Shown: positions 24,323 to 35,119, counted from the stretch's first letter. The stretch is DNA of 64,000 nt from Marinobacter sp. BGYM27 (GCA_025153445.1 JANZNS010000010.1:1-64000), one strand, 5' to 3'. The notes: generated by a model not told the origin, from the sequence alone. Made by a program: numbers and translations.

Positions 24323-25126
24323 TCAGGCTGCCGGGCCCGACAGGTGGTCGGCAATCCTGACGTATTCCGCCAGCGTCAGATTCTCGGGACGCAGGCCATC
24401 ATTGATATCAAGTGCACGCAGTGCCTCAGCCGAAATAAGGCCGCCCAGCGCTTTTCTGAGGGTTTTACGACGGGCGTTAAATGCCGTTCGGACAACAGCC
24501 TGCAGCTGGCTCAGATCTTTTGCCGGATAGGGCAGCGTTTCGTGCGGCACCAGCCGGACGATGGCCGAATCCACCTTGGGTGACGGGCGGAAAGCGCCGG
24601 GGCCGACTTCAAACAGTGGCTGCACCTTGCAGTAGTACTGCGCCATGATCCCGAGGCGGCCGTAATGGTTGTCACCGGCAACCGCAGCAAGCCGTTGCAC
24701 CACTTCTTTCTGCAACATGAAGTGCATGTCCTTCACCACGCCGGCCTGAGACAGCAGATGAAAGATAAGCGGCGTCGATATGTTGTACGGCAGATTACCC
24801 ACGATTCGCAGTTGGCTGTCACGCTCCTTTGCCAGTGCACTGAAATCGAACTTGAGCGCATCCGCCTCGTGAATCCTGAAATCGGGGTAGTTGAAAAACT
24901 TGGTGCGCAATACCGGAATCAGGTCCCGGTCCAGCTCAACGACCTGTAATGACGGCGTCGTCACCAGCAGTTCTTCTGTCAGTGCGCCCAAGCCCGGGCC
25001 GATTTCTACCAGCGCGTCATCCGGCTGGGAATTGATGGCCCGCACGATCCGTTCGATAACCCCCGGGTCGTGAAGAAAATTCTGTCCAAATCGCTTGCGC
25101 GCCTGATGCCCGGCCGGTTTAGCCAT
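24323..25126 (-). CDS. rsmA: 16S rRNA (adenine(1518)-N6/adenine(1519)-N6)-dimethyltransferase
   Basis: The protein has 267 aa from the ATG at 25126. The frame extends upstream, but only by running through pdxA. Motifs: [19 protein letters not shown], the SAM-binding [15 protein letters not shown], and catalytic [15 protein letters not shown]. It dimethylates two adjacent adenines near the 3' end of 16S rRNA during small-subunit maturation. Its start overlaps the pdxA stop by eight bases, so the two are translationally coupled. Confidence 0.96.
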   Translation of the reverse strand: MAKPAGHQARKRFGQNFLHDPGVIERIVRAINSQPDDALVEIGPGLGALTEELLVTTPSLQVVELDRDLIPVLRTKFFNYPDFRIHEADALKFDFSALAKERDSQLRIVGNLPYNISTPLIFHLLSQAGVVKDMHFMLQKEVVQRLAAVAGDNHYGRLGIMAQYYCKVQPLFEVGPGAFRPSPKVDSAIVRLVPHETLPYPAKDLSQLQAVVRTAFNARRKTLRKALGGLISAEALRALDINDGLRPENLTLAEYVRIADHLSGPAA

Positions 25127-26120
25127 GTGTCGTCTCCCGGCGATAACGCGCCATTTGCTGTGCGTAGGTGATTGCAGTGTGCAAGCTGCCCGCATCAGCG
25201 GTGCCCTTGCCCGCCAGATCCAGCGCAGTGCCGTGATCAACCGAGGTGCGCACAATAGGCAACCCCAGCGTGATATTGACCGCCCTGCCAAAGCCCTTGT
25301 ACTTGAGCACCGGCAACCCCTGATCGTGATACATCGCCAGCACCGCATCCGCGTTGTCCAGCCAGTGCGGTGTAAACAGGGTGTCGGCGGGCAAAGGCCC
25401 CGTCAACTCAAGCCCTTCCTGACGCAGATCAGCCAGCGCCGGCTCGATTACCTCCAGTTCTTCGCGCCCCAGATGGCCACCTTCGCCCGCATGGGGATTA
25501 AGGCCCGAAACCAGAATACGGGGGTGCGGCAGGCCGAAGTAGGTTTTCAGATCATTGTTGAGGATACGGGCCACCTGTTTCAACCGCGCATCAGTGACGG
25601 CGGCCGCCACATCTTTCAGCGGCAGATGGGTCGTGACCAGCGCAACCCGTAAGCCTTCGGTTGCCAGCATCATCACCACACGCTCAACGCCACACAGCGC
25701 CTGAAGGAACTCGGTATGGCCACTGAAAGCAATACCGGAATCGTTGATAACGCCCTTATGCACAGGCGCCGTTACCATGCCATCGAAGTCGCCGTTCAGG
25801 CAGCCTTTGGCGGCTGCTTCCAGGGTATCGAGCACATAGCGGCTATTAGCGGGGTTGAGTTCCCCTGCAACCCTACTCTGCAGTCCGGGGATGGTCAGCA
25901 CGGACAGTTCGCCGCGAGCCGTCGCGGCCGCATCACCAGCTGACCAGTCGTGTAGTTTGACCGGAACACCCAGCAAAGCCGCCCTTTCAGCCAGCAACTG
26001 CCGGTCAGCGATCACGACGATACCGGCCTTTCGATCTTCCTGCGCCAGCTGCACACAAAGATCAGGGCCGATACCGCCAGGCTCGCCGGCAGTCAACGCC
26101 AGGGTAATCGGCGGCGTCAT
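25119..26120 (-). CDS. pdxA: 4-hydroxythreonine-4-phosphate dehydrogenase
   Basis: The protein has 333 aa from the ATG at 26120; a GTG at 26126 overlapping the surA stop is an alternative. It acts in pyridoxal phosphate synthesis, oxidising 4-phosphohydroxy-L-threonine. Motifs: [20 protein letters not shown], the metal-binding His in [33 protein letters not shown] and [20 protein letters not shown]. It is in the classic surA-pdxA-rsmA operon. Confidence 0.96.
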   Translation of the reverse strand: MTPPITLALTAGEPGGIGPDLCVQLAQEDRKAGIVVIADRQLLAERAALLGVPVKLHDWSAGDAAATARGELSVLTIPGLQSRVAGELNPANSRYVLDTLEAAAKGCLNGDFDGMVTAPVHKGVINDSGIAFSGHTEFLQALCGVERVVMMLATEGLRVALVTTHLPLKDVAAAVTDARLKQVARILNNDLKTYFGLPHPRILVSGLNPHAGEGGHLGREELEVIEPALADLRQEGLELTGPLPADTLFTPHWLDNADAVLAMYHDQGLPVLKYKGFGRAVNITLGLPIVRTSVDHGTALDLAGKGTADAGSLHTAITYAQQMARYRRETTHG

Positions 26121-26122
26121 GC

Positions 26123-27505
26123 TCACTCGGACTCCGATCCGGAATCTTCCGCCGCTTTCAGCGTGTTGATGTCACTGGCTTCCGTATCTTCCTGACCGTC
26201 GGTGTCATCTCCTTTGATGTCGACATAGGCTTCTTCACGGATTTCCCGCAACCAGTTCTGAAGCTCAACCTCGAATTTGCGGCGATACAGCACCTGCCGC
26301 GCTTCGGACTCTTTCACCTGGGCGCCAATATCTTTTTGCCGACGTTCTTCAACCTGCAGGATATGCCAGCCGAAACGTGACCGGAACGGGCCTTTGAGTT
26401 CGCCAACGGAAGCTTCATTCATCGCTTGCTCGAAAGCCGGCACCATCTCACCCGGGCTCACCCAGCCCAGGCTGCCACCGGCCGAGCCGGATACCTTGTC
26501 ATCCGAATATTCTTTCGCCAGAGCGGCGAAATCGGCTCCGCCCTCCAGTTGCTGATACAGGTCGTTGATCCGCTTCTCGGCCTGCACATCAGACACCGCA
26601 TCTGTCGGACGAATCAGGATATGACGCACATTGGACTGCTCGATTACCTTGGCGCCATCGCCACCCCGTTTGTCGAGGACCGAAATAATATGGAAGCCAC
26701 TGCCGCTTTGCAGCAGTTCGGACGGTTGACCGACTTCAAGGTCTGGCGCCACATCAACAACCAGTGATGGCAACTGGTTCTCGTTACGCCAGCCCAGTAC
26801 CCCGCCTTCAAGCGCATTGGAGCCATCCGACTCGGCAACCGCCACCTGCTTGAAGTCAGTACCATCAAGAATCTGTTGGCGCAGGTCTTCGGCTTTTGCT
26901 TTTGCTGCTTCGACTTCATCGGCATCATTGAAGTCATCCACAGCGATCAGGATATGGCCCAGCAGGTACTCCGCGCCGGTTGCTTCCCGGCCCGCCTGCG
27001 CCTGCAGGAAGTTATCCACTTCCCGCGCTGTGATCCGCACACGGCCGTCGACGCGGTGCTGTTGAACCCGGCTGATCAGCATTTCCCGGCGAATCTGCTC
27101 ACGGGCTTCGCGATAGCTCAGTCCTTCCTCCGCCAGCGCTTTCTCAAACTGATCAATATCGAAGCCGTTCCGGCTGGCAATATTCTGCATGGTGTCGTTC
27201 AGCTCGTTATCGCTGACGCGCATCCCCATTTTTTCGGCCATCTGCAACTGAATGGTGTCCAGAATCAGCTGGTCCAGCACCCGCTCCTCGAGCACATCAC
27301 GCGGCGGAAGCCCCGTTCCCTGAGCGTTGAGCCGGGCGATAACAGTCCGCACACGGCTGTCCTGTTCAGTCTGCAGGATCACGTCGTCATCAACGATCGC
27401 GATTACACTGTCGAGCGGTTTGCGGGCAGCAGAAGCTGCTTGGGCTGCCATGGTCAACATCAGCACAACCATGACGTTTGCGCACAGGCGCAGGGATGCC
27501 TTCAT
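26123..27505 (-). CDS. surA: Periplasmic peptidyl-prolyl isomerase and OMP chaperone SurA
   Basis: The protein has 460 aa from the ATG at 27505, with GAGGTGATT directly before it. A signal peptide ends near TMAAQAASA. An N-terminal SurA domain ([14 protein letters not shown] onward) and two parvulin PPIase domains follow: GHILIAVDD... and [20 protein letters not shown] with [18 protein letters not shown]-terminal acidic tail ([11 protein letters not shown]...) is longer than usual. It escorts unfolded beta-barrel proteins to the BAM complex, and the upstream lptD product is a known client. Confidence 0.96.
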   Translation of the reverse strand: MKASLRLCANVMVVLMLTMAAQAASAARKPLDSVIAIVDDDVILQTEQDSRVRTVIARLNAQGTGLPPRDVLEERVLDQLILDTIQLQMAEKMGMRVSDNELNDTMQNIASRNGFDIDQFEKALAEEGLSYREAREQIRREMLISRVQQHRVDGRVRITAREVDNFLQAQAGREATGAEYLLGHILIAVDDFNDADEVEAAKAKAEDLRQQILDGTDFKQVAVAESDGSNALEGGVLGWRNENQLPSLVVDVAPDLEVGQPSELLQSGSGFHIISVLDKRGGDGAKVIEQSNVRHILIRPTDAVSDVQAEKRINDLYQQLEGGADFAALAKEYSDDKVSGSAGGSLGWVSPGEMVPAFEQAMNEASVGELKGPFRSRFGWHILQVEERRQKDIGAQVKESEARQVLYRRKFEVELQNWLREIREEAYVDIKGDDTDGQEDTEASDINTLKAAEDSGSESE

Positions 27506-27541
27506 AATCACCTCAGTTTTCAAGTTGCGGTCAGGGCGTCT

Positions 27542-29947
27542 TTAATACTGCCCGCCTGACCGGCCAAAACGTCTGTTTTCACGCTCGTCAAAACCATAAA
27601 TGGCGTCAGCGATATTGCCGCTACTGTCGCCACTGCCACCCAGCCCCTTGAGCTGTATCTGGAACAGAATCCGGTTTTCAAGCTGTTGATCGTCGGTCAG
27701 GTAGTTCTGACTGACAAGCTGCAGGCTCCAGCAGCAATCGGTATATTCAATGCCGGCCAATGAACCGGCGGTGCGGTCGAACTGCGAGTCGTAAACCCAC
27801 CGGCCAATCACACTGATATGGTCTGTGACAGGCAAAACGCCGCCAATATCCATCTGTTCGAAATCGTCGCGATCATAGGTGTGCCCCACCGTCGCCAGAT
27901 AACGATAGTCATCCGAGTGATACACCAGCTGGCTGCGACCAATTTCGGTTTTGCGCGACCGTGCGTCCCAAACGCCGGACACCCGGAGATCCAGACTCTC
28001 GAGCGGGCGCAGCACAGCCTCGCCGGCAAGCGGTGAATCGCTGCGGGTATCGGCACCCTGCCCGTTCAGACTCACTTCCCGCTCGTCGTAATAGTAGATC
28101 TGCCCAAGACTGAAGCGGGCCCGCTCAATACCGGTATTGAGATCGTTGAAACGTGTCGTCAACGCGGCGGTCAAACGATTATTGTCAGCCACACGGTCAC
28201 CACCGCTAAACCGGTTGGCTTCAAACAGCTGATCAAAAGTGAATGATTTGAGGGCCGAGTCAAAATCGGGAATAAAGCTCTGATCTTCGGCTTCCGAATA
28301 GGCGTAATAAAGCCTCGGCTCCAGCGTCTGGTTGTAGGGAATCTCAAACATCGTCGACTGGCGATCAAAATACAGCCCTGAATCCCACTCATAAACCGGA
28401 ATTGTCCGGCTAAAGCTGTCGTCGTCCGATATGTAGTCTTCAAGCTGGTACTGGGTAAAGTCCAGCGTCACCGACGGGCGGCTGTAACCCCACAGAGCCC
28501 TGAAATCCAGCGCAACTTCAGGTAATACCCGCAGGCGGTTACCGTTACTGCGCGCAAGGCCGGTTATGTTGTCGTTATCGCGGTAGAAATAGGTGTACTG
28601 CGACTCCAGCACAGTTTCAACGACGCCCCACTGATAGTCCGCGCCGTAAACAATTTCCGGCAGCTGGGAATAGGGCTTTTGAACATCGGTGATGTTGTCG
28701 GTAATCGTCTGATAGCCATTCAGATAACTTTCGAAGAACTGATGCTCACCGTTGTAGACAACGCCGCCTGTCCGCAACAGGTGGGTCGCCTGATCGATAT
28801 CCAGTGACCGGTTCAGATCACTCAGATAATCATTGTCAGACACGACCGAGTAATCGACATAACCGCCCCAGCCGCCACCGAAGCTGGACTGGTTGGTGAA
28901 ATCCAGACCCCAGCGTTCGCCGTCGGCACCGGGATTTTCATCAATGTAATAGTCATCATTCCCGATATAGCCCAGCTGCAGCACAGACTCGCCATAATCG
29001 CTGAGGTATCGTCCCTCCAGCTCGGTAAACAGCCCCCGCCCGTAAATGTATTGCGGGGTAATGGTGGCATCGTAATCCGGCGCCAGGTTCAGGTAATACG
29101 GCGTGGAGACAAACAGGCCACTGCCGGTATTCGACGTGCCAAAGGCAGGGTAAAGGAAGCCGGTTTTGCGGCGGTCATCGATCGGGAAGGTCGCGTAGGG
29201 CCAGTAGAAGACCGGAATATCCTGCACTTCCAGACGCACGTGCTTCGCAGTGCCGAAACCTTCGGCCTGATCCAGCTCAATATCCGATGCAACGACAGCC
29301 CAGGCGTTACTTTCGGGTGAGCAGGTCGTTAACCGCCCGTCCTGGATCACCACCAGATTATCCTCTGGCCGGGACAAGTGGGATGCTTCGCCCCGCATTT
29401 CAGCCGCATGGATCAGAAATGTCGCGGTATTGACGTCGAGCTGGCCGCTATTCGCGTCATAGTCGGCCGATTCGCCGGTCAGCAAAAAACCGTCACCCCG
29501 GCTGGTCATCGGTCCGGACAACGCCATTTTCCCGCTTGCCTGGTTGTAGACAGCCTGGGAACCGGTCGCAGTGAACGTGCCCTGACGCAAACGGACATCG
29601 CCTTCAAGACGGAGTTCATTGTCTATCGAGTAACGGGCAGACAGGCCACTGGCCTCAATCGGCGCATCAGAACCCGCTGCATTGCCGACTGACAGCGGCG
29701 CTCCACCCGTTACGGATTCTGGCTGCAGGTAACCACCGGCACAATAACCCGGTAACGCCGCCTGACGGTCTTCTGGTAGCTGATCACGGGGCCGCCAGTC
29801 CATTTCGGCCGCACTCTTGACCTCACTTCCGGCCTGAACATAAGGCACTGCCAGTGCCGATACCAGCACGCCAGCCCACCAGTGACCGGCCCTGCTTTTA
29901 AGGGCACTGTCCCGCAGACGCAACGAAAAAGTGGGGATCAATGACAC
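27542..29947 (-). CDS. lptD: LPS-assembly protein LptD
   Basis: The protein has 801 aa and a GTG start. A signal-like hydrophobic stretch at residues 22-38 precedes the OstA/LptA-like beta-jellyroll (about 100-240, RYSIDNELRLEGDVRLRQGT). A long C-terminal barrel (about 260-790) follows, with many aromatic strand ends such as PVFYWPYATFPIDDRRKTGF. LptD with LptE inserts lipopolysaccharide into the outer leaflet. A Cys near residue 69 (GYCAGG) and a later Cys pair near 739-740 (TDCCW) fit the disulfide-linked architecture. It is the first gene of the lptD-surA-pdxA-rsmA-apaH run. Confidence 0.95.
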   Translation of the reverse strand: MSLIPTFSLRLRDSALKSRAGHWWAGVLVSALAVPYVQAGSEVKSAAEMDWRPRDQLPEDRQAALPGYCAGGYLQPESVTGGAPLSVGNAAGSDAPIEASGLSARYSIDNELRLEGDVRLRQGTFTATGSQAVYNQASGKMALSGPMTSRGDGFLLTGESADYDANSGQLDVNTATFLIHAAEMRGEASHLSRPEDNLVVIQDGRLTTCSPESNAWAVVASDIELDQAEGFGTAKHVRLEVQDIPVFYWPYATFPIDDRRKTGFLYPAFGTSNTGSGLFVSTPYYLNLAPDYDATITPQYIYGRGLFTELEGRYLSDYGESVLQLGYIGNDDYYIDENPGADGERWGLDFTNQSSFGGGWGGYVDYSVVSDNDYLSDLNRSLDIDQATHLLRTGGVVYNGEHQFFESYLNGYQTITDNITDVQKPYSQLPEIVYGADYQWGVVETVLESQYTYFYRDNDNITGLARSNGNRLRVLPEVALDFRALWGYSRPSVTLDFTQYQLEDYISDDDSFSRTIPVYEWDSGLYFDRQSTMFEIPYNQTLEPRLYYAYSEAEDQSFIPDFDSALKSFTFDQLFEANRFSGGDRVADNNRLTAALTTRFNDLNTGIERARFSLGQIYYYDEREVSLNGQGADTRSDSPLAGEAVLRPLESLDLRVSGVWDARSRKTEIGRSQLVYHSDDYRYLATVGHTYDRDDFEQMDIGGVLPVTDHISVIGRWVYDSQFDRTAGSLAGIEYTDCCWSLQLVSQNYLTDDQQLENRILFQIQLKGLGGSGDSSGNIADAIYGFDERENRRFGRSGGQY

Positions 29948-30174
29948 AATGACGGATCCTGTCCGGTTATGAGGGCCGACGAAAGAAAACCTCTGACGGC
30001 GTCGTGTTACTGTTGATCTTAGCTGATCGACCGATCAAAGGCTCCGTAGTTTACACGCCCTGACCCGGGTTGTTAACGACGCAGAAAGCGCTACCTTTTG
30101 CCGCAATCACCACCTTCTGATATTTTCCGTGACAGACAGGAGTTTCCTTATCCACCGACCAACAGATAACACTC

Positions 30175-31209
30175 ATGGATAGCAGATTTGATCAGTTGAC
30201 GGATTGGGTGCGCCAGCAACCCGGCCTTGAACAGGCGCAACCGGTGACCGTGTCCGGCGATGCCAGCTTTCGGCGCTACTTCAGGGTAACCGTTGCGGGC
30301 TCAGGGGCGGCATCTGACAGTGCCGCTTCACTGATCGTAATGGACTCACCTCCCGACAAGGAAGACCCGACACCGTTTTCCGCTATCGCACGGCATTGGC
30401 ACAGTCTTGGCCTGAGGGTGCCCAAAATACATGCAGAGAACCTGACTGACGGTTTTCTGCTGCTGGATGACTTGGGCGACAGCCTGCTGCTGGGCGCCTT
30501 GACCGAAGCGAATGCCGATGCACTTTATAATAATGCCCTTGATGAACTGGTCCGCATTCAACAAACATCTGACCCGGCCCACTTCCCGCTACCGCCTTAT
30601 GATGCCGCGCTTCTTGACCGGGAGATGCAGCTTTTCCGTGACTGGCTGGTCGGCCAGTACCTGAAGCTGGAGCTGACGGATCAGGAACACTGCCTGCTGG
30701 ACACTACCTTCGCGCTGCTGAAAGAAGCGGCACTGGCCCAGCCCGAGGTACCCGTTCACCGGGACTATCACTCCCGCAACCTGCTGGTATTAGACGGCGG
30801 CGAACTTGGCGTGATCGACTTTCAGGACGCGGTGCGAGGCCCGATCACCTATGATCTCGTATCGCTGATCAAAGATTGCTACGTCGCCTGGCCGGAAGAC
30901 ACCATTAGCCGCTGGATCGAGACCTTCCGGGAGAAATCCGCACAGGCCGGTTTGCACCATGCCGATGCCGATACCTTCCGCCAGTGGGTTGAACTGATGG
31001 GCATGCAGCGCCACCTAAAGGCGTCGGGCATCTTTGCACGCCTCGCCCTGCGAGACGGCAAGTTCGGTTACCTCGACGATATCCCCCGCACGGTGAACTA
31101 TCTGCTTGAGGCCAGTCACCGCCAGCCGGCCTTGCGCCGCTTCCACGACTGGCTCGAAGCCCGGATAATGCCAGCGCTCACCAGTGCACGGGAGACCGCT
31201 CTTTCGTGA
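30175..31209 (+). CDS. amgK: N-acetylmuramate/N-acetylglucosamine anomeric kinase AmgK
   Basis: The protein has 344 aa, an aminoglycoside phosphotransferase-like fold. The catalytic loop is HRDYHSRNLLV and the metal site VIDFQDAVRGPITYDLVSL. AmgK phosphorylates the anomeric position of MurNAc in the peptidoglycan-recycling route of Pseudomonas-type bacteria, which bypasses de novo synthesis. The partner murU overlaps its end by four bases. The gene is divergent from lptD, an arrangement common in this group. Confidence 0.94.
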   Translation: MDSRFDQLTDWVRQQPGLEQAQPVTVSGDASFRRYFRVTVAGSGAASDSAASLIVMDSPPDKEDPTPFSAIARHWHSLGLRVPKIHAENLTDGFLLLDDLGDSLLLGALTEANADALYNNALDELVRIQQTSDPAHFPLPPYDAALLDREMQLFRDWLVGQYLKLELTDQEHCLLDTTFALLKEAALAQPEVPVHRDYHSRNLLVLDGGELGVIDFQDAVRGPITYDLVSLIKDCYVAWPEDTISRWIETFREKSAQAGLHHADADTFRQWVELMGMQRHLKASGIFARLALRDGKFGYLDDIPRTVNYLLEASHRQPALRRFHDWLEARIMPALTSARETALS

Positions 31210-31889
31210 AAGCCATGATTCTTGCCGCCGGCAAGGGCGAGAGGATGCGGCCGCTGACACTGAAAACGCCCAAACCCCTGCTCGAAGCGGGCAACAAACC
31301 CCTCATTGTTTACCATATCGAACGCCTGGTAGCGGCCGGCTTGCGCGATATCGTGATCAACCATGCCTGGCTGGGCGAACAGATTGAGCAGACGCTGGGT
31401 GACGGCAGTGGCTATGGCGCTAGGATTGAATATTCCCGCGAAGGCGAACCACTGGAAACCGCCGGCGGCATCATCAATGCGATGCCCATGCTGACAGCGG
31501 GAAACAATGACTGGTTTGCGGTTATCAACGGCGATATCTGGACCGATTTTGATTTTTCCCGACTGACACCTTCTACCGGCGATCAGGCCTGCCTGGCGCT
31601 GACCGAAAACCCGCCCCAGCATCCAGATGGCGATTTTCATCTTGACCCGCACAACCGCGTTCACGACGAGGGCAACCGGCGGCTGACCTTCACCGGCATC
31701 AGCCTGCTGCATCGCAGCCTGTTCGATCAGTGCCCCGGCGGGCATGCCAAGCTGGCGCCACTGCTGCGAGCGGCCATGGCGCGCGGGCAGGTCAGCGGGC
31801 TTTACCATCCGGGCCGTTGGTATGACATCGGAACGCCGGAGCGCCTGCAACAGCTTGACCGCGAACTCAAGGGGTCGCGGCATGAGTGA
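31206..31889 (+). CDS. murU: N-acetylmuramate alpha-1-phosphate uridylyltransferase MurU
   Basis: The protein has 227 aa. The nucleotidyltransferase signature is MILAAGKGERMRPLTLKTPK followed by PLLEAGNKPLI. NGDIWTDFDFS holds the metal-binding Asp, and a GRWYDIGTPERLQQL tail closes the domain. It makes UDP-MurNAc from the AmgK product and UTP. The GTG start overlaps the amgK stop, and its own stop overlaps the following gene by eight bases. Confidence 0.95.
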   Translation: MKAMILAAGKGERMRPLTLKTPKPLLEAGNKPLIVYHIERLVAAGLRDIVINHAWLGEQIEQTLGDGSGYGARIEYSREGEPLETAGGIINAMPMLTAGNNDWFAVINGDIWTDFDFSRLTPSTGDQACLALTENPPQHPDGDFHLDPHNRVHDEGNRRLTFTGISLLHRSLFDQCPGGHAKLAPLLRAAMARGQVSGLYHPGRWYDIGTPERLQQLDRELKGSRHE

Positions 31890-32643
31890 AAAGGACACAC
31901 CCCTGGCCTTGTCAGATCGCGCCGAAGACGCCTTTTTTGAGCTGCTGGAAGAGCTGAATGCCTGTGGTCATCAGGCTCACACTCTGCTGGCCCGCGCCAG
32001 ACTGCCTCGCTGGTGCCGACGAAGCCTGTTTTATTTTCTGGGCTACATCGCCAAAGCCGGCGGACGGGTGACCGAAACCGATATCCGCTTTGCCGAGAGC
32101 CTGATGAAGTCGCTGAATCTGTCGCAGCGCGGACGCCGGGGCGCCATTGAACATTTTCGTGTCGGCAAGCAGGAGCAGGCGCTTCTCGCCATGCGAGGCC
32201 TGCGCTTTCGGCTTACCCGCAATATCGCGCCACGGCCTGCCTTGCTGGTCGCCATTTGCCTGTGTCATGCAACCCAGCTTCATGGCGCACCGACCAAAGT
32301 CCGCCGCCATCGTTGCGAAGACGCCATTGACCGGATCGGCCTACCGATTGAAATAGTCGATAGTGTGCTCGACAGCTACGCCCGCAAGGTGTGGATTACC
32401 CAACCGGAGCTCAAGCCGGCGCCGACATCATACGATCAGGCCTGCAAATTACTGGGGGTCAGTCGCCAGGCGTCTTTCAGCGATATGAAAAAGGCCTACA
32501 GGCGCCGCGTATCGGAATGTCATCCAGACAAGCTGGGAGATAATCTGTCAGAAAAGGAATACGCCACCGCCAAGGAGCGTTTGCATCGCTACCAACTGGC
32601 CTGGGAGCTGATTAAACGGCGGGAGAAAGTCCGCTCCCATTGA
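31882..32643 (+). CDS. DjlA-like TerB/J-domain co-chaperone
   Basis: The protein has 253 aa from the ATG at 31882. The middle part (about 40-140) follows the TerB-like helical domain of DjlA: FYFLGYIAKAGGRVTETDIR, then MKSLNLSQRGRRGAIEHFRV. The C-terminal J domain (about 185-250) has YDQACKLLGVSR and the HPDK loop in SECHPDKLGDN. E. coli DjlA has an N-terminal TM anchor, which is not evident here, so it may be soluble. It is overlapped with murU. Confidence 0.9.
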   Translation: MSEKDTPLALSDRAEDAFFELLEELNACGHQAHTLLARARLPRWCRRSLFYFLGYIAKAGGRVTETDIRFAESLMKSLNLSQRGRRGAIEHFRVGKQEQALLAMRGLRFRLTRNIAPRPALLVAICLCHATQLHGAPTKVRRHRCEDAIDRIGLPIEIVDSVLDSYARKVWITQPELKPAPTSYDQACKLLGVSRQASFSDMKKAYRRRVSECHPDKLGDNLSEKEYATAKERLHRYQLAWELIKRREKVRSH

Positions 32644-32659
32644 GTTAGCCGCCACTCGC

Positions 32660-33688
32660 TCAATAAGGCGACACCTGACTGCGGGCCCAGCCCACAATAC
32701 GGTTGGCGATCTGGCTCGCGTCTCTTGCCTGAGGTCGGGCCGCCATTGCCAGCAACTGCCGCTGATAGCCGACGAATCCTGCCCGAGCCAACTGAGCCTG
32801 ACGCGCTTCGCCAGCGTTACCCGCTGCAAGATGGGAATCCAGTTCCAGCACCTTGAGGTTGCTGGCATCGCTCAACGCGCCGGCAAGACCGTCATTATCG
32901 GCCGGCGCGATCCACACCAGCCCCTGCATTTCGTCTTCCCCTGCGCCTGCCCCGTTCAGCGCCTGCGCGGTTACCTCCGACGCTCCGTGACCAATGCCAA
33001 CCAGCAAAACGCGCTCATATCCCTGGCTTTTAAGATAGGTAACGCCCGACTGAAGGTAAGCGGCGATCCGGGCCTGGTAGTTCTTTTTCATTTCCTCAAT
33101 CGCGTCTTCAGGCAGAACATCGATCATAACCGCCGAGTCCGCCGGCTCCTGTTTGGCTGCGGCCTCCTGCTTTGGCGCAGTGTCATCACTCTCAGCTGGC
33201 ATTTCGCTCTCCGGCTTCCCGGTCATGGCTGACGATGGCTGCTGCCGGGCCCTGACGACCGGGTAAGGTGGCGGTTGCAAACCCAGCGTCATCGCGGCCC
33301 AACCTGCACGCGACAGAGGATCTCGCAAGGCACCCGCCAGCTCACTATCAGCGGTCTGCCCCTCGTCGGCCAGAATTAGCATGGCGCCCCGCGCCGGGGC
33401 ATTTGACTCGAGCATCACCAGGCCCAGCGTGCGGCCTTCGGATTCTGTTTCGAGCCAGACATGATCGTCCGGAAACCTGGCCGCCAGAGCCGCATTATTC
33501 TGGCCCGTTGTGATCATCGGGCGTTGCACCGGTCTATCAGCGGCGGCATCGCCAGAAGCCTTTGCAGCGTCACCGCCGGCAGTGGCCTTTTCTTGCTCTG
33601 CGGACTGCGCCGACACAGAGGGCGCCGCTAACCAAAAACTGGCGCTGGCCATCATCCACACCATCACTAACCGACACTTTGCTGCCAC
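32660..33688 (-). CDS. DUF3530 periplasmic protein
   Basis: The protein has 342 aa from the GTG at 33688, chosen for AGAGG just upstream and because it gives a proper signal peptide (CRLVMVWMMASASFWLAAPS). The mature protein has the alpha/beta-hydrolase-like outline of DUF3530: RGAMLILADEGQTADSELAG, GWAAMTLGLQPPPYP, VLLVGIGHGASEVTAQAL with a degenerate nucleophile elbow (His-Gly, no Ser), and LVWIAPADNDG. An Ala/Glu/Lys-rich insert lies at about residues 155-185. The function is unknown; the missing Ser argues against ordinary hydrolase activity. Confidence 0.85.
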   Translation of the reverse strand: MAAKCRLVMVWMMASASFWLAAPSVSAQSAEQEKATAGGDAAKASGDAAADRPVQRPMITTGQNNAALAARFPDDHVWLETESEGRTLGLVMLESNAPARGAMLILADEGQTADSELAGALRDPLSRAGWAAMTLGLQPPPYPVVRARQQPSSAMTGKPESEMPAESDDTAPKQEAAAKQEPADSAVMIDVLPEDAIEEMKKNYQARIAAYLQSGVTYLKSQGYERVLLVGIGHGASEVTAQALNGAGAGEDEMQGLVWIAPADNDGLAGALSDASNLKVLELDSHLAAGNAGEARQAQLARAGFVGYQRQLLAMAARPQARDASQIANRIVGWARSQVSPY

Positions 33689-33761
33689 AATCAAACCTCT
33701 TACATCCGCGACCAAACTGTTAGACTAGCACTCTCAAAAAATATCAGTGAGAGAGACCGCC

Positions 33762-34433
33762 ATGCTCCCCGATTTTATCGCCCCTTCCATCCTGTCTGCG
33801 GATTTTGCGCGCCTGGGAGAGGAAGTCGATAACGTATTGGCCGCCGGTGCCGATGTTGTCCACTTCGACGTTATGGACAACCATTACGTCCCCAACCTCA
33901 CCATCGGCCCCATGGTCTGCGAAGCACTGCGCAAACACGGCGTCACTGCCCCCATCGACGTTCACCTGATGGTATCGCCGGTCGACGATCTGATCCGCAT
34001 GTTTATTGATGCGGGCGCTAGCTATATCACCTTCCACCCGGAAGCCTCGGCACACGTTGATCGTTCGTTGCAATTGATTCGTGACGGTGGCTGCAAGGCC
34101 GGGCTGGTGTTTAATCCGGCCACACCGCTACATCATCTCGATCACGTGATGGACCGGCTCGACATGATCCTGTTGATGTCAGTCAACCCGGGGTTCGGCG
34201 GTCAGAAGTTTATTCCCGGCACTCTGGACAAGCTGCGCATGGCCCGCAAGCGGATCGACGACAGCGGGCTGGATATCCGCCTCGAGATTGATGGCGGCGT
34301 CAAGGCGGACAACATTCGTGAAATCGCGGCTGCCGGCGCTGACACCTTTGTTGCCGGCTCCGCGATTTTCAATACCGACGACTACCAGAACACCATCGAC
34401 AAGATGCGCGAGCAGATCGCGCTCAGCCGATGA
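33762..34433 (+). CDS. rpe: Ribulose-phosphate 3-epimerase
   Basis: The protein has 223 aa from the ATG at 33762; an in-frame GTG at 33747 is a weaker start. A (beta/alpha)8 barrel with [31 protein letters not shown], the His in [19 protein letters not shown], and [11 protein letters not shown]. It interconverts ribulose and xylulose 5-phosphate. Overlapped by gph, as in many gammaproteobacteria. Confidence 0.96.
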   Translation: MLPDFIAPSILSADFARLGEEVDNVLAAGADVVHFDVMDNHYVPNLTIGPMVCEALRKHGVTAPIDVHLMVSPVDDLIRMFIDAGASYITFHPEASAHVDRSLQLIRDGGCKAGLVFNPATPLHHLDHVMDRLDMILLMSVNPGFGGQKFIPGTLDKLRMARKRIDDSGLDIRLEIDGGVKADNIREIAAAGADTFVAGSAIFNTDDYQNTIDKMREQIALSR

Positions 34434-35119
34434 AGCTGTCGGCACTGTTCAACACAACGCTCCCCGCCGGCATCCTGTTTGATCTGGATGGCACTCTGGT
34501 CGACAGTGCACCTGATCTGACAGCGGCGGTGGACAGCATGCTGTCCACCCTCGGGCGTGAGCCTGCCGGCGAGACACAGGTACGTAACTGGGTTGGCAAT
34601 GGCGCCGGCATTCTGGTGAAGCGGGCACTGGCCGGGCAGTTCGATTATCAAACGAATCCTGGCTTCAGCGATGACGATTACCGCAAAGCACTGGATCTGT
34701 TCTTTACCGCCTATTCCGATTCCAACGGCCGCCAGGCGGAAGTTTACCCGGGCGTCGTGCCCTTTCTGCAGGCAGCTCATGCCGAGGGCATTCCGCTGGG
34801 GGTAGTAACCAACAAGCCACAAGCCTTCACCGGCCCGTTGCTGCAAAAAATGCAACTCGACCGGTGGTTTGCAATTGCCGTCAGCGGCGACACCCTGCCA
34901 GTCAAGAAACCTGACCCGGCTCCACTGCTGCATGCCCTGGGTATTCTGGGCAAGAAACCGGAGCAGTGCCTGATGGTGGGCGACTCGGTGAACGATATTG
35001 AAGCCGCCAAAAGAGCCGGCATGCCATCGGTTGCCGTGAGTTACGGATACAACTACGGCAGCGATGTCCGCGCACTGGGGGCCGACATAGTGGTTGATTC
35101 GATGGCAGAGCTTTTGTAA
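34430..35119 (+). CDS. gph: Phosphoglycolate phosphatase
   Basis: The protein has 229 aa, a HAD-superfamily hydrolase. The nucleophile Asp is in [16 protein letters not shown], motif II in [10 protein letters not shown], the Lys in [16 protein letters not shown], and motif IV in [17 protein letters not shown]. It removes 2-phosphoglycolate arising from DNA repair. ATGA overlap with rpe and position ahead of trpE match the known rpe-gph-trp gene order. Confidence 0.95.
   Translation: MKLSALFNTTLPAGILFDLDGTLVDSAPDLTAAVDSMLSTLGREPAGETQVRNWVGNGAGILVKRALAGQFDYQTNPGFSDDDYRKALDLFFTAYSDSNGRQAEVYPGVVPFLQAAHAEGIPLGVVTNKPQAFTGPLLQKMQLDRWFAIAVSGDTLPVKKPDPAPLLHALGILGKKPEQCLMVGDSVNDIEAAKRAGMPSVAVSYGYNYGSDVRALGADIVVDSMAELL

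Noticed and set aside
24323-25348. A longer rsmA start at 25348.
   Set aside because: The extra 74 residues come from an alternative frame inside pdxA and are Cys/Arg/Trp-rich; the conserved protein starts at 25126.
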